64,000 nucleotides of DNA from contig OZ025243.1 of NCBI GenBank assembly GCA_964019155.1, positions 20,761,533 to 20,825,532 on the forward strand, in the 5' to 3' direction. The stretch's first letter is position 1. The number at the start of each line of letters is the position of its first letter. This stretch comes from Osedax fenrisi (Eukaryota; Annelida; Polychaeta; Sabellida; Siboglinidae). This document shows, one piece after another, positions 45,557 to 57,225 of the stretch. Position numbers and translations under genes: made by a program. The notes beneath the pieces were generated by a model. That model ran no database searches. It was given only the letters and a program-made list of their open reading frames with translations, and had not been told where the DNA came from.

Positions 45557-46054
45557 AATCATCTTAATAGGTATACCTTAATAGGTATATATACCTCAAA
45601 TGGACGTATATGCATTATTTAATAGTTCTAATTAATAATTAATTATAATCAATAGAATTATCTTTATAATTACATAGATATAGGAACAAACCTTTTAATA
45701 TTATAATATTGTGTTCTTCTTTTATTAATAATTACCTCAATATATAATATAATTATATACCTATATGTCCTATATATGTCCTACACCCGTGATTCGTTAT
45801 ACTCCCCATTTAATCTATACCTTAAGATATATTTCTATAATTGTATACAATTGTCGTAGGTTATTAAGTATTTAAATAATTTATTGTAATAGTTATTAAG
45901 TATTTGTCATAATATGTTAATATTAAACATATTTCTATAATAATTAGTAGACTACATCTATTATATATTATTTGTCTTACATATTTGCTATCAAAAATCT
46001 ATATAAAAAAAATGTAATATAATTATAATAATTTTATTTACAGGATATATTATA
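45266..46054. other. Intergenic
   Basis: AT-rich, one (TA)n tract at about 45521-45552, nothing else recognised. Confidence 0.55.
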
Positions 46055-46370
46055 ATTGTATTAACATTAGAACAAATTGTATCTCAACAATTTCGTATCT
46101 TACCTCGTTGATGATACTATATTTAATTCACGTAAGATGTCACTCCTCCCTAATAAATCACTAGAAACAGAACTTACAAGGGAATATCTGATCTATATTC
46201 GGGTAGTAAGAAGTTAGTTCTACTACATATCTGTGCTGCTTTTGATACTCGTAAACAAATTACATATCGTAAATAAAATAAGGGAATATGTGCTACTGAA
46301 TTACTACTATTTCAATATTAAGTATGACATAGTTCCTACGCCGACACAATCATGGGGTTATAATCACTTC
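46055..46370 (+). mobile_element. Decayed L2-like RT fragment
   Basis: Short recognisable pieces in different frames: LEQIVSQQFRIL (like the LLE-x-V block), NKSLETELTREY (like HSTETALL) and KLVLLHICAAFDT (like LLLLDLSAAFDT). A possible YAD at 46338 is too close for an intact domain. This is an old remnant between paralogues A and B. Confidence 0.5.
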
Positions 46371-47684
46371 CTACCATAGCATGCATAGTGTATACACTAG
46401 GTATACATCGAGGTTAGTTTCGGTTCCCATGTTATGTAATATCTATATGCTATCTTTATTTTATCTCTTATTTTATTTCCCCTCCATATTCTTACAACAT
46501 CACATACACATAGGTGTTACCTATAGATGTTATTCAGCTTCACATATACTGCTATGAAGATTCTGGACGAGCTGCACACTATCCTTACGATACTTAAATA
46601 ATATGCACGATAGATTATCTTATAATTACGTTTCCTTCAATATCTCGACCCCGGTGCACTTTTTCTCCGGCTTCATATTCATTTATCATAAATAAATATT
46701 TTCTATTCTGTAAAAATGTAGTGTTTATTTACTCCCCGATTATAACAATCTTAATATATAACTCGACACAAACTTTCAGCGCAAAGTATCCCATATAATT
46801 CAAACTATAGTTGTTAAATATTGTTTATTTAGTTTATATATAAACTGTCATCTTCATTAACTTCAACTTAGTATACTTTCAATGTCAACTGCTATACCTA
46901 TAGGTTTATAACCTAATCACATCGTCGTATATTATACCACACACTATAGAGTGTATGTACTAGTAGTATACTTACTTTTATTTGTAACCCCACACAATAT
47001 AGAGTGTAGTACTAGTAGTATAATTACTTTACTTTTAATCCCGTGACTCGGACATCGTACGGGGAATTAACAAACTTGACTTTGAAACACATTGTCTCTA
47101 TTCGTCTAGATCATGTACACCATTTAACAAATCATTAATATCCATCTTTTTCAACGCTGAAATGTTATACTACTACTGAAATAATATATTTCTATCACTC
47201 ACTGTATACCAAATCAATAAAATGCAGGTTCTACAAAACTATACAGCTCGATGTACTCTAAATGTGGATATATTCAGTAAATAATGTGCTTATCAACTTT
47301 TCAAATATAATCATGGTTTTCTATTTATTATATAATGTAACTTACTTTTAATTATCCATAACTTAAACACTATAAGTTTCCTAAATAATTTATTAACCAC
47401 CATATCTCTTACAAATAATAATCTTAAATAATTAAATATATCATTGTAAGTGAAAGTATTGTCTTATACTCGATATAAATATAATATATATATATATATA
47501 TCATATTCATTCAACTAATATCAGATAATGGATAATCGCAAATATTTCCAGATTATCATATTACCAGATTATAATTAATGATATATTTTTAAAATGTAAA
47601 TATATATCAAAATATATTGCAATTACGGATAATTCCCTCGATAAGTTTCAGCTACATTTATCCGGATGTAAAATCGTAAATCTG

Positions 47685-47724
<40 letters not shown>

Positions 47725-48104
47725 TACTAATATCAATGTAGGAAATATAAATAAGTATAGAAAATGTTAAGTTAGAAATATTAAAAATATATACATTTAT
47801 ATATAAAAATTAAATTAAATTTTAATTTAATAATATTTTTTATTATATTTTATAAAATTAATATATAATAGCGTCAATTCATTATAGTTATTAGGTGTGG
47901 TTTACTAAAATATAAAATGTATTAAAATAAAAATATCATTATAAATCTAAATAATAATAATATTTCATAATGCAAACAATTTAATATATACATATATGCA
48001 CATTTATACTGAAATTTGAATCAAATTGCAATGAATACTACCACTAATACATCGTTAATATCCACAAATACACACACACACATATACACACATATATACA
48101 CACA

Positions 48105-48163
<59 letters not shown>

Positions 48164-48265
48164 ATTAAAATTAAAATACGAGGTCCATATTATAAAATTA
48201 TTTCATTTAATAATATCATAATATAATTTTTAACTAGGATTACCTATTATTCGTATAATTTTTTA

Positions 48266-48305
<40 letters not shown>

Positions 48306-49067
48306 TATATATATCAATATATTGATAATTTCTTACACTATAGTGTATTAATTCTATATATATATAGTTAATGTAATGGCGAGCATATATGCTCGCCATT
48401 ACATTAACTATATATAGTATTAATAATCTATAGATTTGATAACAATATTATCATTTTTAAATATTTATTTAATATCGTTACAATTAATCATATAGCAAAG
48501 CCGGGCTTTGGTTGTAGGTATATCACATAACACATCCACAATATTTTATATATAAGATTTTATTTTTTATATATTTTAAAATAGATGAAAAGTCGATTCA
48601 AAATAAAAAATATTCACTATAAATCATCAATAAATACCTATATTGATAATATTGATATTATATAATATAAAAGCTCAGTGAAATAGCTAGTTATATAAGT
48701 GTATATCAAAAGTGTTATAAGAATATATTCTTGACATGCGACATAAAGCGTTCATATATGCCCGTCCATATGGACGATATTATCCATTGAAATTATCGAT
48801 GGACGCATGGTAGATTATATATTGCCTATTGTTGATAGGTAGGTCCTATAGGTAGGTCCTACTCGGGTACCCTCATGAATATCGCCCAATGAGTAATGAC
48901 AATTAGCCGCTAATTGCATAGATATCATACAAATTCTTAGAATTCTTTGATAGAAATAAAAAATGTTCAAATAGGTATTCATTCACTATATTGAATACAT
49001 ACTATATATATATATATATATATTTTATATATATATATATATAACTATATCAATATTCTCACTACAG
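46371..49067. other. Upstream region of paralogue B
   Basis: Less AT-rich up to about 47150 but with no readable exon; probably old transposon sequence. Later parts are AT-rich with (ATA)n at 47692-47722. A cluster at 48760-48850 has CGTCCATATGGACG (perfect palindrome), CGATGGACG and two TAGGTCCTA words, a possible but unproven promoter element. Confidence 0.5.
48359..48416. repeat. 58-bp perfect palindrome
   Basis: Two 29-base arms without a spacer, meeting at GCGAGCATATATGCTCGC. It lies about 650 bases upstream of exon 1 of paralogue B. Confidence 0.88.
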
Positions 49068-49300
49068 AGTAAATTTGAAAGTGAACCCTGAAGAGACAGA
49101 TAACACGTTGAGCGCTACGAGTGTGAATCAGTCGAGTCAGGTGTTACAGGTGTCACCTGCCACTGATGTTGATATAGAAGACAGTCACATAAACTCTAGT
49201 ATTATTTCGCCAGTGTCGACACCAAAGAAATCGATACCGTATAGGTCATTACCAAAGAAGATAGCGTACTGCGTACTCTTCTTATTCGTTGTTTACGTTT
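49068..49300 (+). CDS. Paralogue B exon 1 (cytosolic tail, first half of TM)
   Basis: Acceptor cactacag, one entry base. It reads VNLKVNPEETDNTLSATS, a Ser/Thr-rich tail, then SLPKKIAYCVLFLFVVYV. The donor was set at GTTT|gttggt so that exon 2 keeps the 66-nt length and phase of its paralogues. A downstream gtagtc at 49305 is the alternative. There is no ATG in the exon, which shows that the true start lies upstream. Confidence 0.72.
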
Positions 49301-49356
49301 GTTGGTAGTCGATAATATAATAATATTAGTAAATTAATGTATTTTATTATTATATA

Positions 49357-49403
<47 letters not shown>

Positions 49404-49535
49404 ATTTATTATTTATTAACATTATTTAACAATATATAGTTTTAAGGATTATTGAATTTTACAAATTGATGCATTCTATATCATGTGATAACGGAGTATG
49501 TGAAGGTATTATATATATATATATATATAAATATT

Positions 49536-49580
<45 letters not shown>

Positions 49581-50049
49581 TTATAAACTTCTATGTATAT
49601 ATATATCAAAAAAAGTATGTAAGTTATTTTAGTTTTTTTCCTACATACTTTTTAAGTTTGACACAATTATTAAACGCGATTATCAGCGCATATATACTAT
49701 AGTATACTATCATATATGATATATTGATAACTCGATACGCATGCGTGACGCAAAAGACTCCGAAAGTACGGACGCTTTGTGCGCCGAAGACAGCTGTCAC
49801 TGGGACGGCACCTACGAATGCACGATGGCCGCCGAACAAGTTCGCTGTAATTGTCTTATCGGATATCACGGGCCAGTATGCGAAATAGGTCACGTATACG
49901 ACGTATATCCGTTGCTATGTATACAATAGTTGTAACCATAGAAACGTAATACACATGTATTAATACGTATACTTATTGAAACTTCATTTAAATATGAGCA
50001 TATAGGCATAACTAGTATATACTATATAATAATACTATCTAATATATAG

Positions 50050-50087
<38 letters not shown>

Positions 50088-52045
50088 ATTACTAGTTCTA
50101 ATTTACTATTCATATTCTATGATATTATACTGTTAACTATTATTGAACTTATTTCTACATATTACTCGATGTGGGTAAAACACCCCCTTGTATATATTCT
50201 ACAAAATAACTAAAAAATAACTGCTATATTTAAACTGTAATATGTATAGTCATATATAAAGTGTAATATTAGTAATCTTATTTTATTATTGTTAACAGAT
50301 TTCTCGAATTCAATATTATTCATGCTCATGAATTATAGTTTTCTACTTATACATCTATTACTTATTAGATTGTTGTTAGTAAGAGATAATTAATATTTGC
50401 TCTTTGAAATAATGTTAAGGTTAATGCATTAATATGAAAATGATTAAGTAAAGCTATATAATTAAGTAAAAGACAATTGTTATAAATAATTTTAAATTCT
50501 TTATATATATATTCCTATTAAATTAATTTAAAAAATTAATTTTGAATCCATACTATTATAAAATTATTAATAATAATATATATGTTATAACATTTTCTCT
50601 AAATTTATATATATATATAATATTCTACATAAATCATTATTTGTTATACTAATATTTTATAACATTTAAATATTTATATATTGTTTCTTTTTTATATTAT
50701 TTGACACATTCTGATTTAATGAACTACAAGATAATATGTTATCATAGTGTATGTATTGTTGTGTTTAATATGTAAAAATTAATTTATATTATTTCAATAT
50801 TAATATGTAAAGAATTATTTATATACTATCTTAATTTATATAAAATCATCACTGTAATAAATATCTACTTTTCTTTATAAATAAAAATGCATATAACTAT
50901 ATTGGGCAATGCATACATATGATTTGTATGAAAGTAATTGTATATACATATAATTATTTAGAATTACATGAAGTAGTATATAGCATTACATATATTATGG
51001 TTTCGTCAAATTATGTATATATATATATATGTGTGTATATTTGTATATTAATAAATTATAAACATTGCAGCAAACGATTGTTTAACAAAAGATTGCAAAG
51101 ATGCTAGATGCTATTTCGACGAAGTGCAAAATGTTGCGAAGTGTTCTAATCTAAATCAGTGGATGCATCTTAACAGAGAGGAGTTGTCGAAGAGGACTCT
51201 AGCGGAAATATCGATACCGGGTAAATATCACTATAATCGTAATAAGTATGAATTATAGACTATAGTCTATTGCACAATATTGCATAATAGATATCGCTGT
51301 TGTAATATCCAAAGTGTTTATTTTACCTATAAAATATACAAAATTGGAACATATATTGCATAAATAAAATAATTATATCCAAAGTGTTTATTTGACCTAT
51401 AATATATACAACATTTGAACGTTGTTATATATTTTACGTTGACGGGCAACGTGTTTGGTTGCCTGGGTAATTATATGTAAATATTACTCTAAAGAAAGAT
51501 ACACTTATAAGTACATATAAGATACACGTATACGTGAAATCTTACATGTTATTAACTTTTGCCAACAAAATATGAACAGCGACAACTACATAGATTGTTA
51601 GTTCGGAAAAATATGTTGTTTATAATGTATATTATCATTAAAATATAAAATTAAAATGGTTTTGAATTATTATTTACATGATGAAAATTAAGTGTGAATT
51701 ACTAATATATAGGAATAATATACCTAATAAAGAAATATACTATGGAAATAAACTACAAATTATGTAAAATCAAACAATAGTTAGATTTTAAATGCTATAC
51801 ATATCTATGAGGTAATTAAAAGCATACTTATTTTGAAGGTAATTAAGTTAGTAATAAGAACAATGCACACATTGTTGTATAACAAACCACGTACAATCTA
51901 AACCTATACCAGTAGCGATACTATAGTATACTGCGATAGATATGGAAGTTTTATCTTTGAGTCGCTAAATCTTTGCTCATAATTAAATACTTGATAATAA
52001 TAAATAATAATCATAATACACATTAATACAAATCTTTATTATTAT

Positions 52046-52095
<50 letters not shown>

Positions 52096-53362
52096 GTGTG
52101 TGTGTGTATGAAGGTATATTCGTATGTGTGTATGTGTGTGTATAATAGATTAGTATATATTACAATATTAATTAAATGTATATTTCTACATAAAATATAT
52201 ATATATATAAATTGTTTCATTATCAAGAAATATAAATATGGAATTATCAAAATTAAATAACTGGTTTATTGATAACCGGTTATCATTGAATACTGATAAA
52301 ACCAATTACATTCTATTTAATTGTAAAGAAAACATGAATATACAAATAAATAAAAATAATATAAAAAGGGTAACACATATAAAATTTCTTGGTGTAATTA
52401 TTGATAACAAACTAAGTTGGAAATATCATATTTCATATCTAAGAGCTAAACTGAATAAAATAATCTGGATAACTAGTAAAGTCGCAAGATTATTAAATTT
52501 CAAAGCTCTAACAATGATATATAAATCTTTATTCCTTCCTCACATTAATTATGCTAATATAATATGGGGCAATACATATATATCTAATACAAATTGTATC
52601 CTGTTACAACAAAAAAAAATGTTGAGAATAATTTGTAATAAAAAAATTCATGACCATACTAATATTTTATTTAAAAATATAAATACTCTTAAATTTTGTG
52701 ACCTTGTTGAAAAAAACACTAGTATATTCATGTACAATAAATTCTACTCGTCTTCATCATTATTTTTTAAAAAGAAAAATATAATATATAATATTCGTGA
52801 TTCCTTAATTTTTGAAATAGAATTATGCAGAAAAAATTTCTTATTATTTTCTTTAGTTTTTAATGGACCAAAAACATGGAATAATATAAACTCTGACATA
52901 AAAAAATCAAAATCAAAATCAATTTTCGCAAAAAAAATTCATGACAAATTCATCGATAATTACAATTAATCCAATAATTCAAACATTTACATTTATAAAA
53001 AAAAAATATTTTATCTTTTCTTTTATGTTATAATTTTCAACCTGACATTTATATAAAAATTGTTTTTATTACTCTTCTAGTAAAATAACTATGTTTACCC
53101 TTTATACCTATGTATAAAAATAACAAACTTTAAAAAAAGAATCATTTTATTCTTATTGACTTTTATAATAAAATATATATTTTTTTTTAATCCTTTTAAA
53201 CTTTTATATAAAAATTATCCTCATTTTTTTTGCTCTTTTGTTCTCAGTTATAATTTTAAACTTGACCTTTATATAAAAATTTAAAAAATCCTTACAAAAT
53301 ATTTTTTAATGACTTTAATAAAATAATTTGTTTTTAACTTGACCTTTATATAAAAATAACAA

Positions 53363-53393
<31 letters not shown>

Positions 53394-55029
53394 TAATAAT
53401 AATAATGTTAATCTTCTTACTGCCTTTTATAATACAATATTTTTTTGTTAATAATTTTAGACTTCTATATAAAAATTATACTCATATAAAAATTAATAAA
53501 TAGTTATTTTATTTATATTCTAATGACATTTATTGAAAATTACTTTTTATCACTTTTGACTCCTATATAATTTTTATTTATATTTTTTTTTTATAAATCT
53601 TAGTTTGTTGTTGTTGTTCAGTATAGTTTCCTCATCTTTTTATTTATTATATTCGTATTATTATTTAGTATCGAAATTTAAATTATTTTAATGATGTTTT
53701 TGTATTTTTATTTTTTTTATACCTACACTAATTTTATTTATTTTTATCTTTTATTTTATAGTTTATTTAATTATTAAATGATGAATTAATCAATAACGAG
53801 TTGACAGATATCACAATTTTATCATATTATATTTATCTTAGTGTAAACAGGAAGTCAACCTTATTATTATTATATATATTTTATATTCCACAATATTCAC
53901 ATTCCATTATATTTATATAATGGAATTAAATTATTTGATATCTGTCAACAAGTTAAATTAAGGGTAATTGTCTCGACAAGCAGCAATGCTTCTACAATTA
54001 CCCAGGTACTTGTACCTAAATCTGATAATAATAATAATAATATATATATATTATGCAGGAGCGAATCACGCATTCTTCAACAAGGCGCACCACCGCCTAA
54101 GCCCGCACAGCAAGGTCCTACAGACTATGTCGGATGTAGCGTTACACTACAGACTAGCCCTACTGATGATTATACACAACGACGTCGGTTTTAACGACAA
54201 CATAGCGCTTCTGATGCGTAACAAGAAGTTCTACCTCGAGAAATACGGCGGCTTGCTGGCTATCGCGCAGCGTGAGAGCGTGTTCTCCCTTTTCAACGTC
54301 GGAGTCCGCTATTTCCACGTGCACCTCGAACTGCACGACGAATACCTGTACGTGTCGAACTCGTTGCTAGGCAACCAGTTCTCCGAGTACCTGGCGGCGC
54401 TACTCGGCATGATGGCGGAGAACCCCGGCGAACTGGTCGTTGTGCACGTCGAACGCACGCTGTACGATATCGAAACCCCGCGTTTCGACGCCTACGCGGA
54501 ATCGGTGTTCGAGCGTCTCGCCGCCGAGTATAACGTAACCCTTTACTACGAAGCCGACGAGTCGGATATAACGACGTCGTCCGGTTTAGCGAACATTCGA
54601 TTCGGTCGGCTGATCACCGGCGGCCGCGCCAGGTTGATAGTGTTGTACCCGCGAAGAACTAAACTCTTCTGGGCCGCCGACGACCAGATCGAGTTCACAG
54701 CGCCGTACATGTATTCCGTACGAGACGCGCACTCGGTTATTAACGACAGGCATCGGACGGGCATCGTTAACGTCGTGAGGGCGGCGGTCACGTCTGATTT
54801 CGACGAACACGTTCGGAATTACGTGGACGCGGGTATGCTACAGGTGGATATCGTGCTGAGCTTAGTGTCGAGTCTGCTGACGAGTTCCCTGCCCGAGAAC
54901 CACATCGCCAACTACATACGGAATAGCACAGATTTGAATCACGTGATATTGAGCATGAACCACGTGACTAGGGAAACCGCCTCGTTGGTGATATCGAGGA
55001 ACGGGAAATCTTTTAATAAACATCTTTAG
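49068..55029 (+). CDS. Paralogue B: type II membrane protein, EGF plus PI-PLC-X-like domain (five exons seen)
   Basis: Gene-level entry. Exons 49068-49300, 49440-49505, 49757-49888, 51071-51220 and 54059-55029 join without a stop to about 516 residues, with the same exon order and phases as paralogue A. Layout: polar tail, helix split by intron 1 (IAYCVLFLFVVYVF|L...), SISCDNGVC motif, EGF-like domain, four-cysteine module with LNQWMH, and a PI-PLC-X-like domain with ANHAFF, GVRYFHVHLE and YVSNSLLGN. The protein has diverged from A over most of its length, but the altered active-site residues are the same. Intron 4 (2.8 kb) carries a 5'-truncated LINE in sense orientation. An upstream coding exon is implied by the phase but was not found. 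Confidence 0.8.
49440..49505 (+). CDS. Paralogue B exon 2 (second half of TM, SISC motif)
   Basis: 66 nt from atatatag to GAAG|gtatta. It reads LRIIEFYKLMHSISCDNGVC. Its length, phases and SISC position are the same as in A and C. A long (TA)n tract lies a few tens of bases before the acceptor and (TA) also follows the donor, so the small exon is an island in low-complexity DNA. Confidence 0.75.
49757..49888 (+). CDS. Paralogue B exon 3 (EGF-like domain)
   Basis: Acceptor gacgcaaaag, two entry bases, donor ATAG|gtcacg. It reads SESTDALCAEDSCHWDGTYE, then CTMAAEQVRCNCLIGYHGP and VCEI. The spacing is C-x4-C-x7-C-x8-C-x1-C-x8-C, as in A exon 3. Confidence 0.88.
   Translation, partial: TPKVRTLCAPKTAVTGTAPTNARWPPNKFAVIVLSDITGQYAK
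49889..51070. other. Paralogue B intron 3
   Basis: AT-rich, (TA)n at about 50047-50082, nothing else recognised. Confidence 0.6.
51071..51220 (+). CDS. Paralogue B exon 4 (four-Cys module, start of PLC-like domain)
   Basis: Acceptor aacattgcag, two entry bases, donor CCGG|gtaaat. It reads NDCLTKDCKDARCYFDE, then AKCSNLNQWMHLNREE and LAEISIPG. It is more AT-rich than the next exon of the same gene, yet fully in frame and alignable with A exon 4. Confidence 0.87.
51307..51420 (+). repeat. Tandem duplication of about 70 bases
   Basis: ATATCCAAAGTGTTTATTT and the text after it (ACCTATAA, ATATACAA) occur twice, starting near 51309 and 51377, in intron 4 of paralogue B. Confidence 0.7.
52225..53400 (+). 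mobile_element. Jockey-superfamily LINE, 5'-truncated, 3' part
   Basis: In intron 4 of paralogue B, sense orientation. An open frame of 243 codons (52238-52969) starts just downstream of where the YADD motif would be: LSKLNNWFIDNRLSLNTDKT, IKFLGVIIDNKLSWKYH, LPHINYANIIWGN and NGPKTWNNI. It is followed by a T-rich 3' region with several copies of a phrase like acttgacctttatataaaaat and a poly(A) run at about 53369-53391. The long intact frame suggests a fairly recent insertion. Confidence 0.82.
53800..53949. repeat. Short inverted-repeat element
   Basis: 14-bp inverted ends (GTTGACAGATATCA) 150 bases apart, with an inner palindrome ATTCCATTATA...TATAATGGAAT. It lies 110 bases before the PLC exon of paralogue B. 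No clear target duplication. Confidence 0.55.
54059..55029 (+). CDS. Paralogue B exon 5 (PI-PLC-X-like domain, terminal)
   Basis: Acceptor ttatgcag, 322 codons and TAG. Landmarks: ANHAFFNKAHHRL, GVRYFHVHLELHDEYLYVSN, ELVVVHVERTLYDIE, ARLIVLYPRRTKLFW and VILSMNHVTRET. The same three substitutions as in A appear at the PI-PLC-X catalytic positions. This exon is one of the most GC-rich stretches in the window. The in-frame extension upstream to 53968 passes through (AATA)n repeat and is intron. Confidence 0.9.
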
Positions 55030-55349
55030 ACATATATTTACGTTTCTTCGTGAATATTGTACATCAGTATTACCGGTTTTTAATATTAATAAATGTAATA
55101 ATATTCATATAATACATTTAAAAAATACTTTATAAAATAAATTGTATTTATGATTTTAGAAACTACATAATAAAGTATAAGATTAATATATTGTCTAATG
55201 ATATCATAAGTTATTGTTTTTAAATGGGACATAACCTAAATAAAGAATGACACATGATTGATATATACACGATAGTTATCTTAATTTCAAAGTTACCAAT
55301 TATATAACTAATATTAATCCTAACTCATTATTATCACCCCTATAATAGG

Positions 55350-57225
55350 CCTGATGAAATAATTAATATTGTTTTTAATTCTAAACCAAAAAATAGTACC
55401 GATTATCATAATTTTTCTTTTAAATTGATAATACAAATAATTACTTCAATATGTAATCTTTTGTCACATTTAATAAATCTCTGTATCCTACAAGGTATAT
55501 TTCCAAATTGCCTAAAAACAGCTAAAGTTATAACCATACATAAATCAGGTGACCTTGATGATCCAACTAATTACAGGCTTATTTCTTTATTTACGCCTTT
55601 TTCTAAAATTATAGAAAAAGTATTAAAATATAGATTTCTAGATTTCATGGAGAAAAACAAGGTGATGATCAATGCCCAATACGGTTTTAAAAAGGGGGTT
55701 TCAATTTCGGGTGCATTATCTAATTGGGTTCATATCCTTGAATACAAATTGTATTGTGCTGCTCTATCGATTGACTTAAAGAAAGCATCGACTTCATTAG
55801 TCACGATATTCTGATACTAAAGTTAGAGAAGTATGGTTTTCGAGGAGTGGTTCTTAAATTATAAGTATATTTCCTTAGTAACAGAAATCAATATGTATCT
55901 TATAATAGTTCTAAATCATAACTAAATAATATTAAATATGGTGTACCTCAAGGTTCAGTCCTTGTAACCTTATTATTCTTAATATTTATAAATGATATAT
56001 TAAATATTAAATCTATAGGTCATTGTATACTATTTGCTAATGATACCTCAATTACTTTCCATGCAAATAATGTTGTTTAACTTGAAACTTATATGAACAA
56101 TACTTTAAAACATCTAGATATGGATTTCACTTAACAAACTAACAATTAATTTAAACAAAACAAACTTTATAATATTTAATAATGATCAAATTAAACTATC
56201 TATTATATTACATAATACTAGCATTGTTCAGACAAATTCTATACATTTTCTTGGTGTTACAATTGATACTAATATGAACCTGAAAATTCATACTAATTTT
56301 GTTAAATCTAAATTATACTATGGAATTTCAATTCTAAGAAAATAAAATAAAATATTACCTATTCACATTCTAAAACTATTATACTACTCTGTATTTCATT
56401 GTCATATTATCTACTGTACCCATATTTGGGGTAACAATTATAAATAACTATGAGACATATATTTATAGCTCAGAATAAAGATATACGATTATTATATAGG
56501 AAAAATAGTAGAACTAATATTGATTATATCTATAAACAACAGCGAATATTTATATTTGAATACATGTCAATCATGTTCAGAGTTATAAAATGTATGATTC
56601 CTCAAAGACTTGCTAATTATTTCATAAGATATTATTCAAAATACAATATCCGAGATTCATATAGATTTATAAACCCTTTTGCAAAAAATAATAGTGACAC
56701 ATTTTATATAACAAATAATGGACCTCGATGCTGGAACAATCTTCCAATATCTCTAAAATCTATTTATAGTCATATTACATTAAAACAATTTTGTATTAAA
56801 ATTAAGAATATAACATATACAGGTTTTATATTCTAACATGATATGATTCACCAATTCCTATATGATCTCAATATCCAGTCTTAGAGTCACTGCAGCTTGG
56901 AATAGAATCGTAATATAAAGTCATTTGTCCATTTATTTCTCGCATGGTCTACTTTGGCAATTACTCAAGGTTCATTACTTGCAGAAGCTGTGTGCATATA
57001 GCCTATCTATATCACTTAAAATATTATGTTACGTTATGTGACTTTATTATCGATATAAGATATATATTATCATATCTCGACTATTACCATTATACTATTA
57101 CTATTATTATTATTATTATTTTATTAAGGGTTCTCCTTAGTATAAGCTAACTATAGCTTCTGGGTATCCCTCCGATTATAATAGCCAACATTCGGTAAAA
57201 ATAAATTCATTCATTAATTAATTCA
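55350..57225 (+). mobile_element. Jockey-superfamily LINE, degenerate
   Basis: Directly downstream of paralogue B. RT pieces in several frames: FPNCLKTAKVITIHKSGD, DPTNYRLISLFTPFSKIIEK, NAQYGFKKG, IKYGVPQGSVL, FINDIL, and CILFANDTS where an active copy has Y-A-D-D. The C-terminal part is open at 56450-56836 (NNGPRCWNNLP). The 3' end at about 57170-57225 reads GGTAAAAATAAATTCATTC followed by a short CATT-type tail. Confidence 0.8.

Noticed and set aside
48762..48775. CGTCCATATGGACG as an SRF (CArG) site
   Set aside because: The inner A/T stretch is four bases, not six, so it does not fit CC(A/T)6GG.
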